Of a DNA stretch of 64,000 nt, positions 30,466-39,437 are shown piece after piece. This DNA comes from Fusobacteria bacterium ZRK30 (GTDB lineage: Bacteria; Fusobacteriota; Fusobacteriia; Fusobacteriales; Fusobacteriaceae), in the NCBI GenBank assembly GCA_024628785.1, contig CP102405.1:496001-560000 (forward strand). The letters are read 5' to 3'. Below the pieces are notes generated by a model. It saw nothing but the letters and a program-made list of their open reading frames with translations, was not told the origin of the DNA and ran no database searches. The translations under genes were made by a program, and so were the position numbers. Positions within the stretch are counted from its first letter, which is position 1, and the number at the start of each line of letters is the position of its first letter.

Positions 30466-31194
30466 ATGGAGATTCTAAAAGAAAAATATAAAAATTGGGA
30501 CATTTACTATTTAGAAGATAATAAAAAACTCTTAGATTTAGGGAAGGGTTTAGCTGACGGAAGAAAAATAGAGGTTGAAAAAGTATATAAAGAAAGTCAA
30601 AGGAATTATGTAGCTAAGATTAAATTTGATGATAAATATTATGTATTAAAATCGCCTAGAAATGAGTATAGAATTCCACAAAGAAGGTTTTTTACTAGAT
30701 TTAAAGATGGCGAAGTGTTAACTACATTAAAAAATATAACTAATTTAAGAAAAAAAGGATTAGATATTTTTGCTAACCCTCTATTAGCTATGACCAAGAG
30801 AAAAAAAGGTGTAATAATAGAATCTTATATAATATTAGAGTATATAGACGGAGAAAACGCAGGCGAAAAAAAGGATGAAGCTGTAGAGTTGGTAAAAAAA
30901 ATGCATAGTTTTAAAGTTTATCATGGAGATTTCAATCCCGGTAATTTTGTATTTGATGGAGATAAACTAAAAGTAATTGATACTCAAGCAAAACAATATC
31001 GTTTTGGAGAATACAGAGCTCATTATGATATGTTGACAATGAAAATGGATTCATATCGTGAAATGGAATATCCGTATAAAAAAGATTTCTGGTTTTATTT
31101 AGCTTTATTATTAAAAAAATATAAGAGAAATACTATTGTTGAAAAAATAAAAAAATGGAAGAAAAAGAAGAGAGATCAAGGGTGGAAGATATGA
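30466..31194 (+). CDS. LPS core kinase (WaaY/RfaY family), copy 2
   Basis: A 242-residue kinase-like protein. The catalytic loop YHGDFNPGNFVFDGDKL and the following VIDTQAK match the WaaY/RfaY heptose kinase family. The ATP-binding lysine is probably in YYVLKSPRNEY. It likely phosphorylates a core heptose. The C-terminus is lysine-rich. It follows copy 1 by 8 bases and overlaps the next GT9 gene by 4 bases, so all three are cotranscribed. Confidence 0.84.
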   Translation: MEILKEKYKNWDIYYLEDNKKLLDLGKGLADGRKIEVEKVYKESQRNYVAKIKFDDKYYVLKSPRNEYRIPQRRFFTRFKDGEVLTTLKNITNLRKKGLDIFANPLLAMTKRKKGVIIESYIILEYIDGENAGEKKDEAVELVKKMHSFKVYHGDFNPGNFVFDGDKLKVIDTQAKQYRFGEYRAHYDMLTMKMDSYREMEYPYKKDFWFYLALLLKKYKRNTIVEKIKKWKKKKRDQGWKI

Positions 31195-32243
31195 AAAAAA
31201 TATTAATAGTAAGGTTTAAACAAATAGGGGATTCACTTTTAGCTACTCCCATATGTGAGTCGTTAAGAAAAACATATCCAAATGCCAGGATAGATTATGT
31301 AGTCTATGATCATATAGGACCTTTATTTGAGGGGCACCCTGCAATAGACAATGTAATATCCATAACTAAGGAAGAAAGAAAAAATCCTTTGAAATATATA
31401 GCTAAGGTATGGAAGGTAACCAGGCTAAAGTATGATGTTATAATAGATATTATGTCTACTCCTAAATCTGAATTATTTACACTATTGGGAAGATCAGCAG
31501 AATATCGTATAGGAAGGTGGAAACCCAAAAGAGGATATACTTATACTCATTCAGTGAAAGAGCCTAAGGTATCTCGTGATAAGGTAGATAAATTTTTACA
31601 TATGCTAAAGCCATTGGAAGATGCTGGAATAGATATAAAATATGATACAACTTACAGGGTAGTATTGGCAGATAATGAAAAAAATATGATGAAGGACAGG
31701 ATGATAGATGCCGGGGTAAATTTTAATAAGCCTATTTTTGCATTTGCTATAAACAGCAGAAGACCTGAAAAAATATGGAACCCTGAAAACATGAAAAAAT
31801 TGATTACAATTATTTTGGAGAAATACGATGCCCAGGGAATATTTTATTATTCGCCGGCAGAGAGAGAATTTGCAAAAAATATGCACAGAGAATTAGAGGA
31901 CAGAGAAGATATCTTTTCTAATATAGAGACTAAGTCTATAAGAGAGTTAGCTATGCTGCTTTCTAATTGCGATATGTTTTTAGGAAATGAAGGTGGTCCC
32001 AGGCATATAGCTCAAGGGCTTGATATACCTAGTTTTGCTATATTTTCACCCAGGGCAGAGAAGAAAGAGTGGCTGTCTAATGCCAATGATAGGCATCGTG
32101 GTATAGAACCAAATGATATTCTTATGGAACTGAATATAGAGGAGCTAGAAACTTCCAAAGAGGAATATGAGTTAATAACACCTGAAAGAGTTTTACCTAT
32201 AATAGATGATATGATAGGCAACTATATAAATAAAAAATATTAA
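31191..32243 (+). CDS. GT9 family glycosyltransferase (heptosyltransferase-like), copy 3
   Basis: A 350-residue GT-B enzyme. It opens with KILIVRFKQIGDSLLATPI and has the C-terminal nucleotide-sugar site LGNEGGPRHIAQGLD near residue 265. ATG 31191 is chosen because it has GGTGG before it and forms an ATGA overlap with the kinase gene; a longer in-frame start at 31155 lies inside that gene. Codon use is less AT-biased than in the central part of the locus. A terminator follows. Confidence 0.87.
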   Translation: MKKILIVRFKQIGDSLLATPICESLRKTYPNARIDYVVYDHIGPLFEGHPAIDNVISITKEERKNPLKYIAKVWKVTRLKYDVIIDIMSTPKSELFTLLGRSAEYRIGRWKPKRGYTYTHSVKEPKVSRDKVDKFLHMLKPLEDAGIDIKYDTTYRVVLADNEKNMMKDRMIDAGVNFNKPIFAFAINSRRPEKIWNPENMKKLITIILEKYDAQGIFYYSPAEREFAKNMHRELEDREDIFSNIETKSIRELAMLLSNCDMFLGNEGGPRHIAQGLDIPSFAIFSPRAEKKEWLSNANDRHRGIEPNDILMELNIEELETSKEEYELITPERVLPIIDDMIGNYINKKY

Positions 32244-32250
32244 TAGGTGT

Positions 32251-32278
32251 AAAGGAGAAAGAATTTCTTTCTCCTTTT
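32251..32278 (+). terminator. Rho-independent terminator inside the glycan locus
   Basis: Stem AAAGGAGAAAG/CTTTCTCCTTT with a short loop and T-run, just after GT9 copy 3. Confidence 0.87.
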
Positions 32279-32356
32279 ATATATTTTATTAAATATGTTA
32301 TAATAATGAGCAATTATGTATATGAACAAAAATAAAATGATAGAGGAGGCTTTAAT

Positions 32357-33388
32357 TTGAAAAAAATATTAATAATACATACGGCATTTATTGGAGATAT
32401 AATTTTATCAACTCCTCTAATAAGAAAATTAAAGGCTAAGTATATAGATGAAGGGTGCAGTATAACCTATGTAACTACTCCAGCAGGAGCCAGTGTGTTG
32501 AAAAATAATCCGGATTTGGATGAGATCATAGCCTATGATAAAAGAGGGGCTCATAGAGGATTTAAGGGGCTTTATCTGCTAGGGAAAAGACTTAATTATA
32601 AGGGGTTTGATGAGGTGATAATTCCTCACAGATATTTGAGAAGTTCTATCCTAGCCAGATTGACTGGTGCTCCTACAAGAATTGGGTATGATAACGCCAG
32701 TGGAGGCTTTTTATTGACTAAAAAAATTCCTTACGATAAATCTAAGCATGAGGTAGAAAAATTATTGTCATTTGTAGAATTAGATAATTTCACCGATGAT
32801 AAACTATCTCTTTATCCTAGTGAGGTAGAGGGACAAAAGATAGATGAGATCTGGAAAAAGAATAATTTAGACACGAAAAAAATAATTTTAGTTGCTCCTG
32901 GAAGTAAATGGTTCACCAAGAGGTGGCCGCTGGAATACTTCAACGAACTTCTAAAAAAGTTGGCAAGAAAAAGTGAATATAGAGTTGTCCTTATTGGGGG
33001 GCATGAAGAATCTATGCTTAATATGTATACGGACAAAAATATAATAAATTTGATGGGCAAAACGAGTCTTTTGGATGTAGCGGAACTTTGCAGGAGAAGT
33101 AATGTAATAGTTACCAATGACAGTTCACCTATCCACATAGCTTCAGCTTTTGAAAAGTTACATATAATAGCTCTTTTTGGAGCAACAACCAAGGAATTAG
33201 GGTTCTTTCCATGGTCGAAGAATTCAGAGGTACTGGAAAATAAAGAGTTAGACTGTAGACCTTGTGGGTTACATGGAGGCGATAGATGTCCTAAAGGACA
33301 CTTTAAGTGTATGCTAGAGATTAAGCCGGAAAGAGTATATGAAAGAGTAGTTAAAAGTCTTAAAGAGAAAGAGGAAAATTTAAATTAA
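32357..33388 (+). CDS. Heptosyltransferase II-like GT9 enzyme (WaaF type), copy 4
   Basis: A 343-residue GT9 protein, closest of the four to WaaF. It begins KKILIIHTAFIGDIILSTP. The mid-region VAPGSKWFTKRWPLEYFNELL and the C-terminal VTNDSSPIHIASAF and FGATT are typical of heptosyltransferase II. The start codon is TTG at 32357, six bases after GAGGAGG, with no ATG nearby in frame. A Cys-rich tail (DCRPC...RCPKGHFKCM) is also usual in WaaF. It begins a new transcript after a terminator. Confidence 0.9.
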   Translation: MKKILIIHTAFIGDIILSTPLIRKLKAKYIDEGCSITYVTTPAGASVLKNNPDLDEIIAYDKRGAHRGFKGLYLLGKRLNYKGFDEVIIPHRYLRSSILARLTGAPTRIGYDNASGGFLLTKKIPYDKSKHEVEKLLSFVELDNFTDDKLSLYPSEVEGQKIDEIWKKNNLDTKKIILVAPGSKWFTKRWPLEYFNELLKKLARKSEYRVVLIGGHEESMLNMYTDKNIINLMGKTSLLDVAELCRRSNVIVTNDSSPIHIASAFEKLHIIALFGATTKELGFFPWSKNSEVLENKELDCRPCGLHGGDRCPKGHFKCMLEIKPERVYERVVKSLKEKEENLN

Positions 33389-33439
33389 TGAATTATTTTT
33401 TCTAATCAAGGTAGCTGCCTAAAAGGCAAGAGGGGTCAG

Positions 33440-34120
33440 ATGAAAATAAAAAAAAGTAATGATATGATTATTTATTATAGAGAGGATAAGTATTTAAAAA
33501 TATTGGATGATTTAGAAAATTTAAAGGTAGAAAAGGTATTTAAAGATGATAATAGGAGTAAAGTTAGTTTATTTACTTTTGAAGGCGAGAAATTAGTCTT
33601 TAAAGTTCCGAGAGAAAAAAACAGCCGTAAATGGCAAAGGTTTCTGTCTATCTTTAGAGGTTCGGAATCTTATCGTGAATTTATACAGGCAGAAAAGATA
33701 TATAAGGCAGGGCTGCTGACATACAGACCAATCTTAGCCTTTGAAAGAAAAAGAGATGGTTTTGTGGTAGACTCTTATTTTGTATGTGAATATCTTTCCG
33801 GGGAAACAGGGTCGATAAAACATTTAGAGGTTATTAAAAATGAGCTGGATAAGATCCATGAATCTGGATATTTACACGGCGATTCCCAGCTGGTTAATTT
33901 TATTATTGATAACAAACATGTCTATATTATAGATTCAAAGTTTTCAAAAAATAAATATGGGAAATTTGGAGCCAGGTATGAATATATCTATTTAGAAGAG
34001 AGCTGCCCCAGAGAGATAGAGTATGAAAAAGATGATATTTATTATAGGGGAGCGAAAGGTTTAAATAATTTACTTCATTGGTGGGGAAGAACAAAGAAAA
34101 AGCTAAAGGGAAAAAAATAA
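33440..34120 (+). CDS. LPS core kinase (WaaY/RfaY family), copy 3
   Basis: A 226-residue kinase-like protein. The catalytic loop is LHGDSQLVNFIIDN and the metal-binding segment YIIDSKF. The ATP-binding lysine is probably in KLVFKVPREKN. This resembles copy 2 in plan and length, so the two are likely paralogues acting on different core positions. A GAGGGG site precedes the ATG, with a small hairpin TGCCT-AAA-AGGCA at 33416-33428 just upstream. Confidence 0.83.
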   Translation: MKIKKSNDMIIYYREDKYLKILDDLENLKVEKVFKDDNRSKVSLFTFEGEKLVFKVPREKNSRKWQRFLSIFRGSESYREFIQAEKIYKAGLLTYRPILAFERKRDGFVVDSYFVCEYLSGETGSIKHLEVIKNELDKIHESGYLHGDSQLVNFIIDNKHVYIIDSKFSKNKYGKFGARYEYIYLEESCPREIEYEKDDIYYRGAKGLNNLLHWWGRTKKKLKGKK

Positions 34121-34154
34121 ATATGGAAAGTTATTAAAGTCAGGAGGGAGAAAA

Positions 34155-34658
34155 ATAAAGATAATAGTAGATCATAAAGACACAAAAGTTTATTATGATA
34201 AAAATAAACAAATATATATAAAAGAGTTTTATCCAAAGTTTAAAGAAAAAATAAAATATTTTTTTAGGTTAAGAAAATATCCAGGAGAAAATTTTTATTT
34301 TGTTACAGAAGTATTAAAAAAAATAGGCATAAAGGTTCCGGAAGTTATGGAATATTCTAAATATAAAGTGGTAACTAGGGATATTGAAGGTGTTGTATTA
34401 AGAGAATATTTAAAAAAAGATGACTCTATATTAAAAGATTTTTTAGATATAATAGTAAAAATATTAAAAAATAAAATATATTACAGTGATTTTAATACTA
34501 AAAATTTTATAGTTAAAGATGGAGAAATTTACGCTATAGATCTCGAAGGCTACAAGACAAAAATGATGGCAGTTAAAACAAAAAAAGAACTGCATGATAG
34601 ATTACAAAAAGCTTTGAAAAATGATGATTGGGTAAGATATATAGAGGAAAGGTTGTAA
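34155..34658 (+). CDS. Short LPS kinase-like protein with an apparent ATA start codon, copy 4
   Basis: The coding frame is open and protein-like from 34155, giving 167 residues: IKIIVDHKDTKVYY at the front and YYSDFNTKNFIVKDG then YAIDLEGYKT near residues 110-135, the kinase catalytic loop and metal site. No ATG, GTG or TTG occurs in frame before ATG 34347. AGGAGGG lies 6 bases before the ATA at 34155, exactly where a start is expected. So either ATA initiates, or a normal ATG was mutated. Starting at 34347 would leave only 103 residues and cut the fold. Confidence 0.68.
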   Translation: MKIIVDHKDTKVYYDKNKQIYIKEFYPKFKEKIKYFFRLRKYPGENFYFVTEVLKKIGIKVPEVMEYSKYKVVTRDIEGVVLREYLKKDDSILKDFLDIIVKILKNKIYYSDFNTKNFIVKDGEIYAIDLEGYKTKMMAVKTKKELHDRLQKALKNDDWVRYIEERL

Positions 34659-34683
34659 AAAATAAAAAAATGGGGGAGTTGGA

Positions 34684-36708
34684 ATGGTAAAAAAAGGAAT
34701 ATTAAAGAGTTTTGTAATACAATATATTTTAATATTGATTACCTTATGTTTTACAAGAGTTTGGTTTTTAAACGTAAATAATGATAGTACTTTGACATGG
34801 GAAGAAATTTTTAAAGGATTTTATATAGGAGTTAAGTTTGATGCATCTATCGGTGGAATGATAATGGCAGTTTTACTTTTATTATTTTTATTATCCAGGG
34901 TAATACCGTTAAAAAAAATATGGTTTAAAATCTCCATGGGAATCTATGGAATTTTAATGTTGATAACAATATTTTTTTCAGCAGGAAATGCTTATTATTA
35001 CAGGGAATTTGAGACTCAGCTAGATGCATCTATCTTTGAATATGCAGGAGATACTGAGATATATGGAAATATGGGAGCCATTTTTAATTTGCCACTTATA
35101 TACAGTTTAATATGTATACTGACAATAATAAACCTATGTCTGTCTTATAAAAATTTAAAAGAAGTCTATTTAACTGACAGGCTGGGAAAGGTAAAGAAGA
35201 ATATATTTATTTTTATAGTTTTAATTTTAGTTGTATTTATTGGAATAAGAGGATTACAGAATAGACCTAGAAATGTAGAACATGGATTCTTTTCTAAGAA
35301 AAATTTAGCAAACCAGATGACACAAAATGGTATGCTGTCTCTGATCCATTCAATAGACAGGCAGAGAGAATTTAAAAATATCGATATGAAAAAATTAGAA
35401 TTTTTTGATAACGATGAGTTGATTAAAAGAAGCAGGGAATTAGTGGGAACTGAAAATAATGAATTTTTAAGTGATCAAAATCCTCTGCTTAGAATTACAG
35501 ATACAAAAAATCCACTGAAAAATAAAAATGTAGTTCTGATCATAGCTGAAAGTTTTTCAGGACAATATATAGGAGCACTTGGGCATAATGATCCTGATTT
35601 GGCACCTTATTTTAGTGAATTATCTAAAAAAGGAGTCTTGTTTACCAGCTTCTATGGAAATGGTACAAGAACAAGAAATGGTGTATTGTCTACCAATGTG
35701 TCTTTCCCGGTACAGGTAGGAAGAGATCTGATGCGTGATCCGGCTGTGCAAAAACCATTTTATGGTCTGCCTAGAATATTAAAAGACAGAGGTTATAACA
35801 CTAATTTTTATCATGGATCCAGATTGAACTTTGATAATATGCAGGGAGTTCTTCTGACTAACGGGATGGATAATTTTACCGGAAAAAAAGATTTTCCCAA
35901 AGAAATAACTTCCAAATATCACTGGGGTGCACCGGATACAGTATTGTTTAACAGGAGTGCTAAAGAGATAAAAAAATTAAAGGAACCATTCTTTGCTGAG
36001 ATACTTACTATATCCAATCATAGTCCATTTGAAATACCAAAGGAATATGACAGGCTGGAGGAGTATAGAGCAAAGTATGGACACAGAGATGAAAACCCAG
36101 ACAATGATACTTCAGAGATGTTAAGGTATAGTGCATTTAGATATGCTGATACAGCACTTAAACAATTCTTTGAAAAAATAAAAGATGAATCTTGGTATAT
36201 GGATACACTTTTTGTGGTTGTATCAGATCATCCGGTGAAAGGGTTGCATAATAATATTCCAATGCTGCTTTATACACCAGACGGGTCATTGAAACCTCAG
36301 AAGGTAGATAGTGTAGGAGCACAGGTAGATATCCTTCCTACTATTATGGGTTATTTAGGCGGATCATATAAGAATGCGTCATGGGGAAAAGATCTGCTCA
36401 ACGCAAAAGACGGTGAGAGGATGGCTTATACAAAATCTCCTAAGGAATTTGAAAAAGCAGTAATTATGTATAAAGATTATTACTATGAAAAAAATGGAAG
36501 AAATTTTACCCTTAGAGATAGGAAAACATTAAAAAATATAGATTCTAAAGGGAAAGAAAAAGATATAGAAAAGATGGAAGACTTCATAAAATTACACCTG
36601 CAGTTATCAGAAACTATGGTTAGAAAGAGAAGTTTTGCAGATGTAGATGATGATATGTCGTTAAAAGATTTAAAAGTTGTTAAGAATAAGTCGGAAAAGA
36701 AAAAATAG
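34684..36708 (+). CDS. LtaS/MdoB-like membrane phosphotransferase (sulfatase fold)
   Basis: A 674-residue protein with five N-terminal membrane segments (to about residue 185) and a large extracytoplasmic sulfatase-fold domain. Metal and catalytic features are the Glu of LIIAESFSGQ, the nucleophile Thr in NGTRTRNG, and D-H in VVVSDHP. Relatives transfer phosphoglycerol (LtaS, MdoB) or phosphoethanolamine to surface glycans. With the TagF-like gene upstream, a glycerol-phosphate or phosphoethanolamine decoration is plausible; the substrate is not settled. The lysine-rich tail is atypical. GGGGGAG precedes the ATG. Confidence 0.87.
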   Translation: MVKKGILKSFVIQYILILITLCFTRVWFLNVNNDSTLTWEEIFKGFYIGVKFDASIGGMIMAVLLLLFLLSRVIPLKKIWFKISMGIYGILMLITIFFSAGNAYYYREFETQLDASIFEYAGDTEIYGNMGAIFNLPLIYSLICILTIINLCLSYKNLKEVYLTDRLGKVKKNIFIFIVLILVVFIGIRGLQNRPRNVEHGFFSKKNLANQMTQNGMLSLIHSIDRQREFKNIDMKKLEFFDNDELIKRSRELVGTENNEFLSDQNPLLRITDTKNPLKNKNVVLIIAESFSGQYIGALGHNDPDLAPYFSELSKKGVLFTSFYGNGTRTRNGVLSTNVSFPVQVGRDLMRDPAVQKPFYGLPRILKDRGYNTNFYHGSRLNFDNMQGVLLTNGMDNFTGKKDFPKEITSKYHWGAPDTVLFNRSAKEIKKLKEPFFAEILTISNHSPFEIPKEYDRLEEYRAKYGHRDENPDNDTSEMLRYSAFRYADTALKQFFEKIKDESWYMDTLFVVVSDHPVKGLHNNIPMLLYTPDGSLKPQKVDSVGAQVDILPTIMGYLGGSYKNASWGKDLLNAKDGERMAYTKSPKEFEKAVIMYKDYYYEKNGRNFTLRDRKTLKNIDSKGKEKDIEKMEDFIKLHLQLSETMVRKRSFADVDDDMSLKDLKVVKNKSEKKK

Positions 36709-36716
36709 CGGATTAT

Positions 36717-36754
36717 AAAAAAAGGAGTTGAGAACTATGTTCTCGACTCCTTTT
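36717..36754. terminator. Bidirectional terminator
   Basis: Stem GGAGTTGAGAAC/GTTCTCGACTCC with A-run on one side and T-run on the other, between the convergent glycan locus and oxidoreductase operon. Confidence 0.9.
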
Positions 36755-36778
36755 AAATTGAATTATATAGAAAAAAGC

Positions 36779-37318
36779 TTATTTTACTGCTTCTGCACCT
36801 TTATTTAAAGCTTCTCTGTTCATAGGAACAAATTTAGCCTTATTTTCTCCGAATACTTTTACGAAAGCTTGTAAAACACTATCTTGCTCTACAGTTTTAG
36901 TAAGTTCTAAGAAAGCTCCTAACATAACCATGTTAGCTGCTTTAACAGTTCCACAAGATTCAGCGATTGCATTTGCATCGATATAAAATGCATCTACATC
37001 AGTTCTAGTTGTTTTTTCTTTGATTAAAGATGAGTTGATAAGTATTTTCCCCCCAGAAACTACATCTACTTCAAATTTATCTAAAGAAGGTTTATTCATA
37101 GCTATTAAACATGTTGCATCTCCTACAACTACAGGTGATCCAATAAGACCATCAGAGACGATAACACCACAGTTAGCAGTTCCTCCTCTCATTTCAGGAC
37201 CATAAGATGGTAACCATGAAACTTGTTTCTCTTCTATCATTCCAGCATATGCTAATAATTGACCTAAAGACATTACACCTTGTCCACCAAATCCAGCAGC
37301 GATTACTTTCTCATTCAT
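36779..37318 (-). CDS. 2-oxoacid:ferredoxin oxidoreductase gamma subunit
   Basis: A 179-residue subunit with the family start AAGFGGQGVMSLGQLLAY and the PSYGPEMRGG segment. It belongs to the four-subunit VorABCD/KorABCD enzyme class that decarboxylates 2-oxoacids with CoA and reduces ferredoxin. It is the last gene of the operon and its ATG overlaps the beta-subunit stop by one base. Branched-chain 2-oxoacids or 2-oxoglutarate are the likely substrates; they cannot be separated from sequence alone. Confidence 0.93.
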   Translation of the reverse strand: MNEKVIAAGFGGQGVMSLGQLLAYAGMIEEKQVSWLPSYGPEMRGGTANCGVIVSDGLIGSPVVVGDATCLIAMNKPSLDKFEVDVVSGGKILINSSLIKEKTTRTDVDAFYIDANAIAESCGTVKAANMVMLGAFLELTKTVEQDSVLQAFVKVFGENKAKFVPMNREALNKGAEAVK

Positions 37319-38067
37319 TATTTATCCCCTCCTTCAGGAGTTCTGATATTACCTAATGGGTAATATGGAATCATGTTTTCTTCTAACCACTTTAATGAGT
37401 CAACAGGAGTCATTCCCCAGTTTGTAGGACAAGTAGATAATACTTCTACGATTCCAAAACCTTCACCATTTATTTGCATTTCAAATGCTTTTTTTATGGC
37501 AGCTTTAGTTTTTCTAACACCAGCAGGGTTATGAACAGTAGCTCTTTCAACGAATTTAGCTCCGTCTAAAGTAGCTAACATCTCAGACATTCTCATAGGC
37601 ATTCCAACTTTTTTAGGATCTCTTCCCAATGGAGCTGTAGTAGCTTTTTGACCTACTAAAGTAGTAGGAGCCATTTGCCCACCAGTCATTCCATAGATAG
37701 CATTGTTGATGAATATAGTTGTGAATTTTTCTCCTCTAGCAGCAGCATGAACGATCTCAGCAGCACCGATAGAAGCTAAATCTCCATCACCTTGATAAGT
37801 AAATACTACTTTATCAGGATGAACTCTTTTGATACCAGTAGCTACAGCAGGAGCTCTTCCATGGGCAGCTTGGTGAACATCACAATTGAAATATTTATAT
37901 GCAAGTACAGAACATCCAACCGGTGCAACACCGATAGTTTCTCCTAATACTCCTAATTCTTCTAAAACTTCTCCAACTAATCTATGAACAATTCCGTGAG
38001 TACATCCAGGACAGTAGTGAGTTTTAGCATCTGTAAGTCCTTTTGTTTCTTTAAAAACAACTGCCAT
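37318..38067 (-). CDS. 2-oxoacid:ferredoxin oxidoreductase beta subunit (TPP-binding)
   Basis: A 249-residue thiamine-diphosphate subunit. The N-terminal YCPGCTHGIVHR and the TPP motif GDGDLASIGAAEIVHAAARG near residues 95-114, ending at FINN, are diagnostic. Its start overlaps the alpha-subunit stop by one base (TAATG), and GGAGG precedes it, so expression is tightly coupled. It forms the catalytic core with the alpha subunit. Confidence 0.95.
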   Translation of the reverse strand: MAVVFKETKGLTDAKTHYCPGCTHGIVHRLVGEVLEELGVLGETIGVAPVGCSVLAYKYFNCDVHQAAHGRAPAVATGIKRVHPDKVVFTYQGDGDLASIGAAEIVHAAARGEKFTTIFINNAIYGMTGGQMAPTTLVGQKATTAPLGRDPKKVGMPMRMSEMLATLDGAKFVERATVHNPAGVRKTKAAIKKAFEMQINGEGFGIVEVLSTCPTNWGMTPVDSLKWLEENMIPYYPLGNIRTPEGGDK

Positions 38068-39128
38068 TATTTAGCACCTCCAACAAGTTTCTTAACTGCT
38101 TCTACAACGCCAGCAGGAGTTGGAATAACTCCACCAGTTCTTCCAAAGAATGCAGTAGGTAATTTACCATTTAAAGCTAATCTAACATCTTCGATCATTT
38201 GTCCTCTACTCATCTCAACTGTTAATACATTAGTTGTAGTAGAATCTATGTGATCAAATGCTTTCTTAGGGAATGGCCATAATGTAATTGGTCTGATTAG
38301 TCCAACTTTAATTCCATCTTTCTCTAAGGCATCGATAGCATTTTTTACAATTCTAGCAGTAGTTCCATAAGCAGCGATTACTATTTCAGCACCTTCTAAC
38401 TTATATTCTTCCCATCTGCATTCATTTTCTTCCATTAAGTTATATTTTTCTTCTAATCTAATGATGTGATCTTCTAAATCTTGAGCGTCTAAGAATAAAG
38501 AGTTAATAACATTAGGTTTTCTCTCTTCTTTAGTTCCATCAGTTGACCATGTTTTGTCCTCTAATTTTCTATGAGGCATCTCTTTAAATTCAACTGGTTC
38601 CATCATTTGACCGATCATTCCATCAGCAACTACCATAACTGGAGTTCTGTATTGGTCAGCTACATCAAAAGCTTCTTGAATTAGGTCAACTGTTTCCTGG
38701 ATAGATGCAGGTGCATATACCGGCATGAAGTAGTCTCCATTACCTCCACCTTTAACTGACATAAAGTAGTCAGATTGAGCAGGTTGAATCCCTCCTAAAC
38801 CAGGACCCCCTCTCATCATATTTACTATAACAGCTGGTAATTCTGCTCCAGCTAAGTAAGAGATTCCCTCTTGCTTAAGTGCCATACCAGGTGAAGAAGA
38901 TGAAGTCATTACTCTTGCTCCAGATCCTGCAGCACCATAAACCATGTTTATAGCAGCTACTTCAGATTCAGCTTGAACGAACTCTCCTCCAACTTCAGGA
39001 AGTTTTTTAGACATATATTCTGGAATTTCATTTTGTGGTGTGATAGGATAACCGAAGAAATATTTACATCCAGCTTTAATAGCTGCTGCACCGACTGCTT
39101 CGTTACCTTTCATAAGTACTTTAGACAT
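38067..39128 (-). CDS. 2-oxoacid:ferredoxin oxidoreductase alpha subunit
   Basis: A 353-residue subunit. The start MKGNEAVGAAAIKAGCKYFFGYPITPQ is reduced here to its key element GYPITPQNEIPEYMS near residue 25, followed by ASSSPGMALKQEGISYL and RGGPGLGG. These are typical of VorB/KorA. The C-terminal domain has IAAYGTTARIVKNAI. AGGGGGA precedes the ATG. Gene order is ferredoxin, alpha, beta, gamma. Confidence 0.95.
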   Translation of the reverse strand: MSKVLMKGNEAVGAAAIKAGCKYFFGYPITPQNEIPEYMSKKLPEVGGEFVQAESEVAAINMVYGAAGSGARVMTSSSSPGMALKQEGISYLAGAELPAVIVNMMRGGPGLGGIQPAQSDYFMSVKGGGNGDYFMPVYAPASIQETVDLIQEAFDVADQYRTPVMVVADGMIGQMMEPVEFKEMPHRKLEDKTWSTDGTKEERKPNVINSLFLDAQDLEDHIIRLEEKYNLMEENECRWEEYKLEGAEIVIAAYGTTARIVKNAIDALEKDGIKVGLIRPITLWPFPKKAFDHIDSTTTNVLTVEMSRGQMIEDVRLALNGKLPTAFFGRTGGVIPTPAGVVEAVKKLVGGAK

Positions 39129-39146
39129 TATTTTAGTCCCCCTTTA

Positions 39147-39368
39147 TTAATTTCTTTCAACTGTGATAACAGAATCTGGACACATAAGACCACATTGAGC
39201 ACAACCGATACATTTATCCTTATTTGCTTCACTTACGTGAGCCGGGTTATACCCCTTTGAGTTTGTAGTGGTTCTATCTAATTCAATTATCTTAACTGGA
39301 CAGACAGACACACATAGTTGACAACCTTTGCAACGATCTGCATTAAAACTAACTATTCCTTTAGCCAT
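39147..39368 (-). CDS. Ferredoxin (delta) subunit of the 2-oxoacid oxidoreductase, 2x[4Fe-4S]
   Basis: A 73-residue protein with two CxxCxxCxxxC clusters, CKGCQLCVSVCP and CIGCAQCGLMCP. It carries electrons out of the complex to the soluble ferredoxin pool. It is the first gene of the four-gene set, with AGGAGG before the ATG. The gap to the upstream ATPase gene is 69 bases and contains only a weak hairpin. Confidence 0.95.
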   Translation of the reverse strand: MAKGIVSFNADRCKGCQLCVSVCPVKIIELDRTTTNSKGYNPAHVSEANKDKCIGCAQCGLMCPDSVITVERN

Positions 39369-39437
39369 TCTAAACCTCCTAATTTGTATTTACACGGGGT
39401 AGGCATAAGACACTACCTTTACGTTTAACTTACTTTT

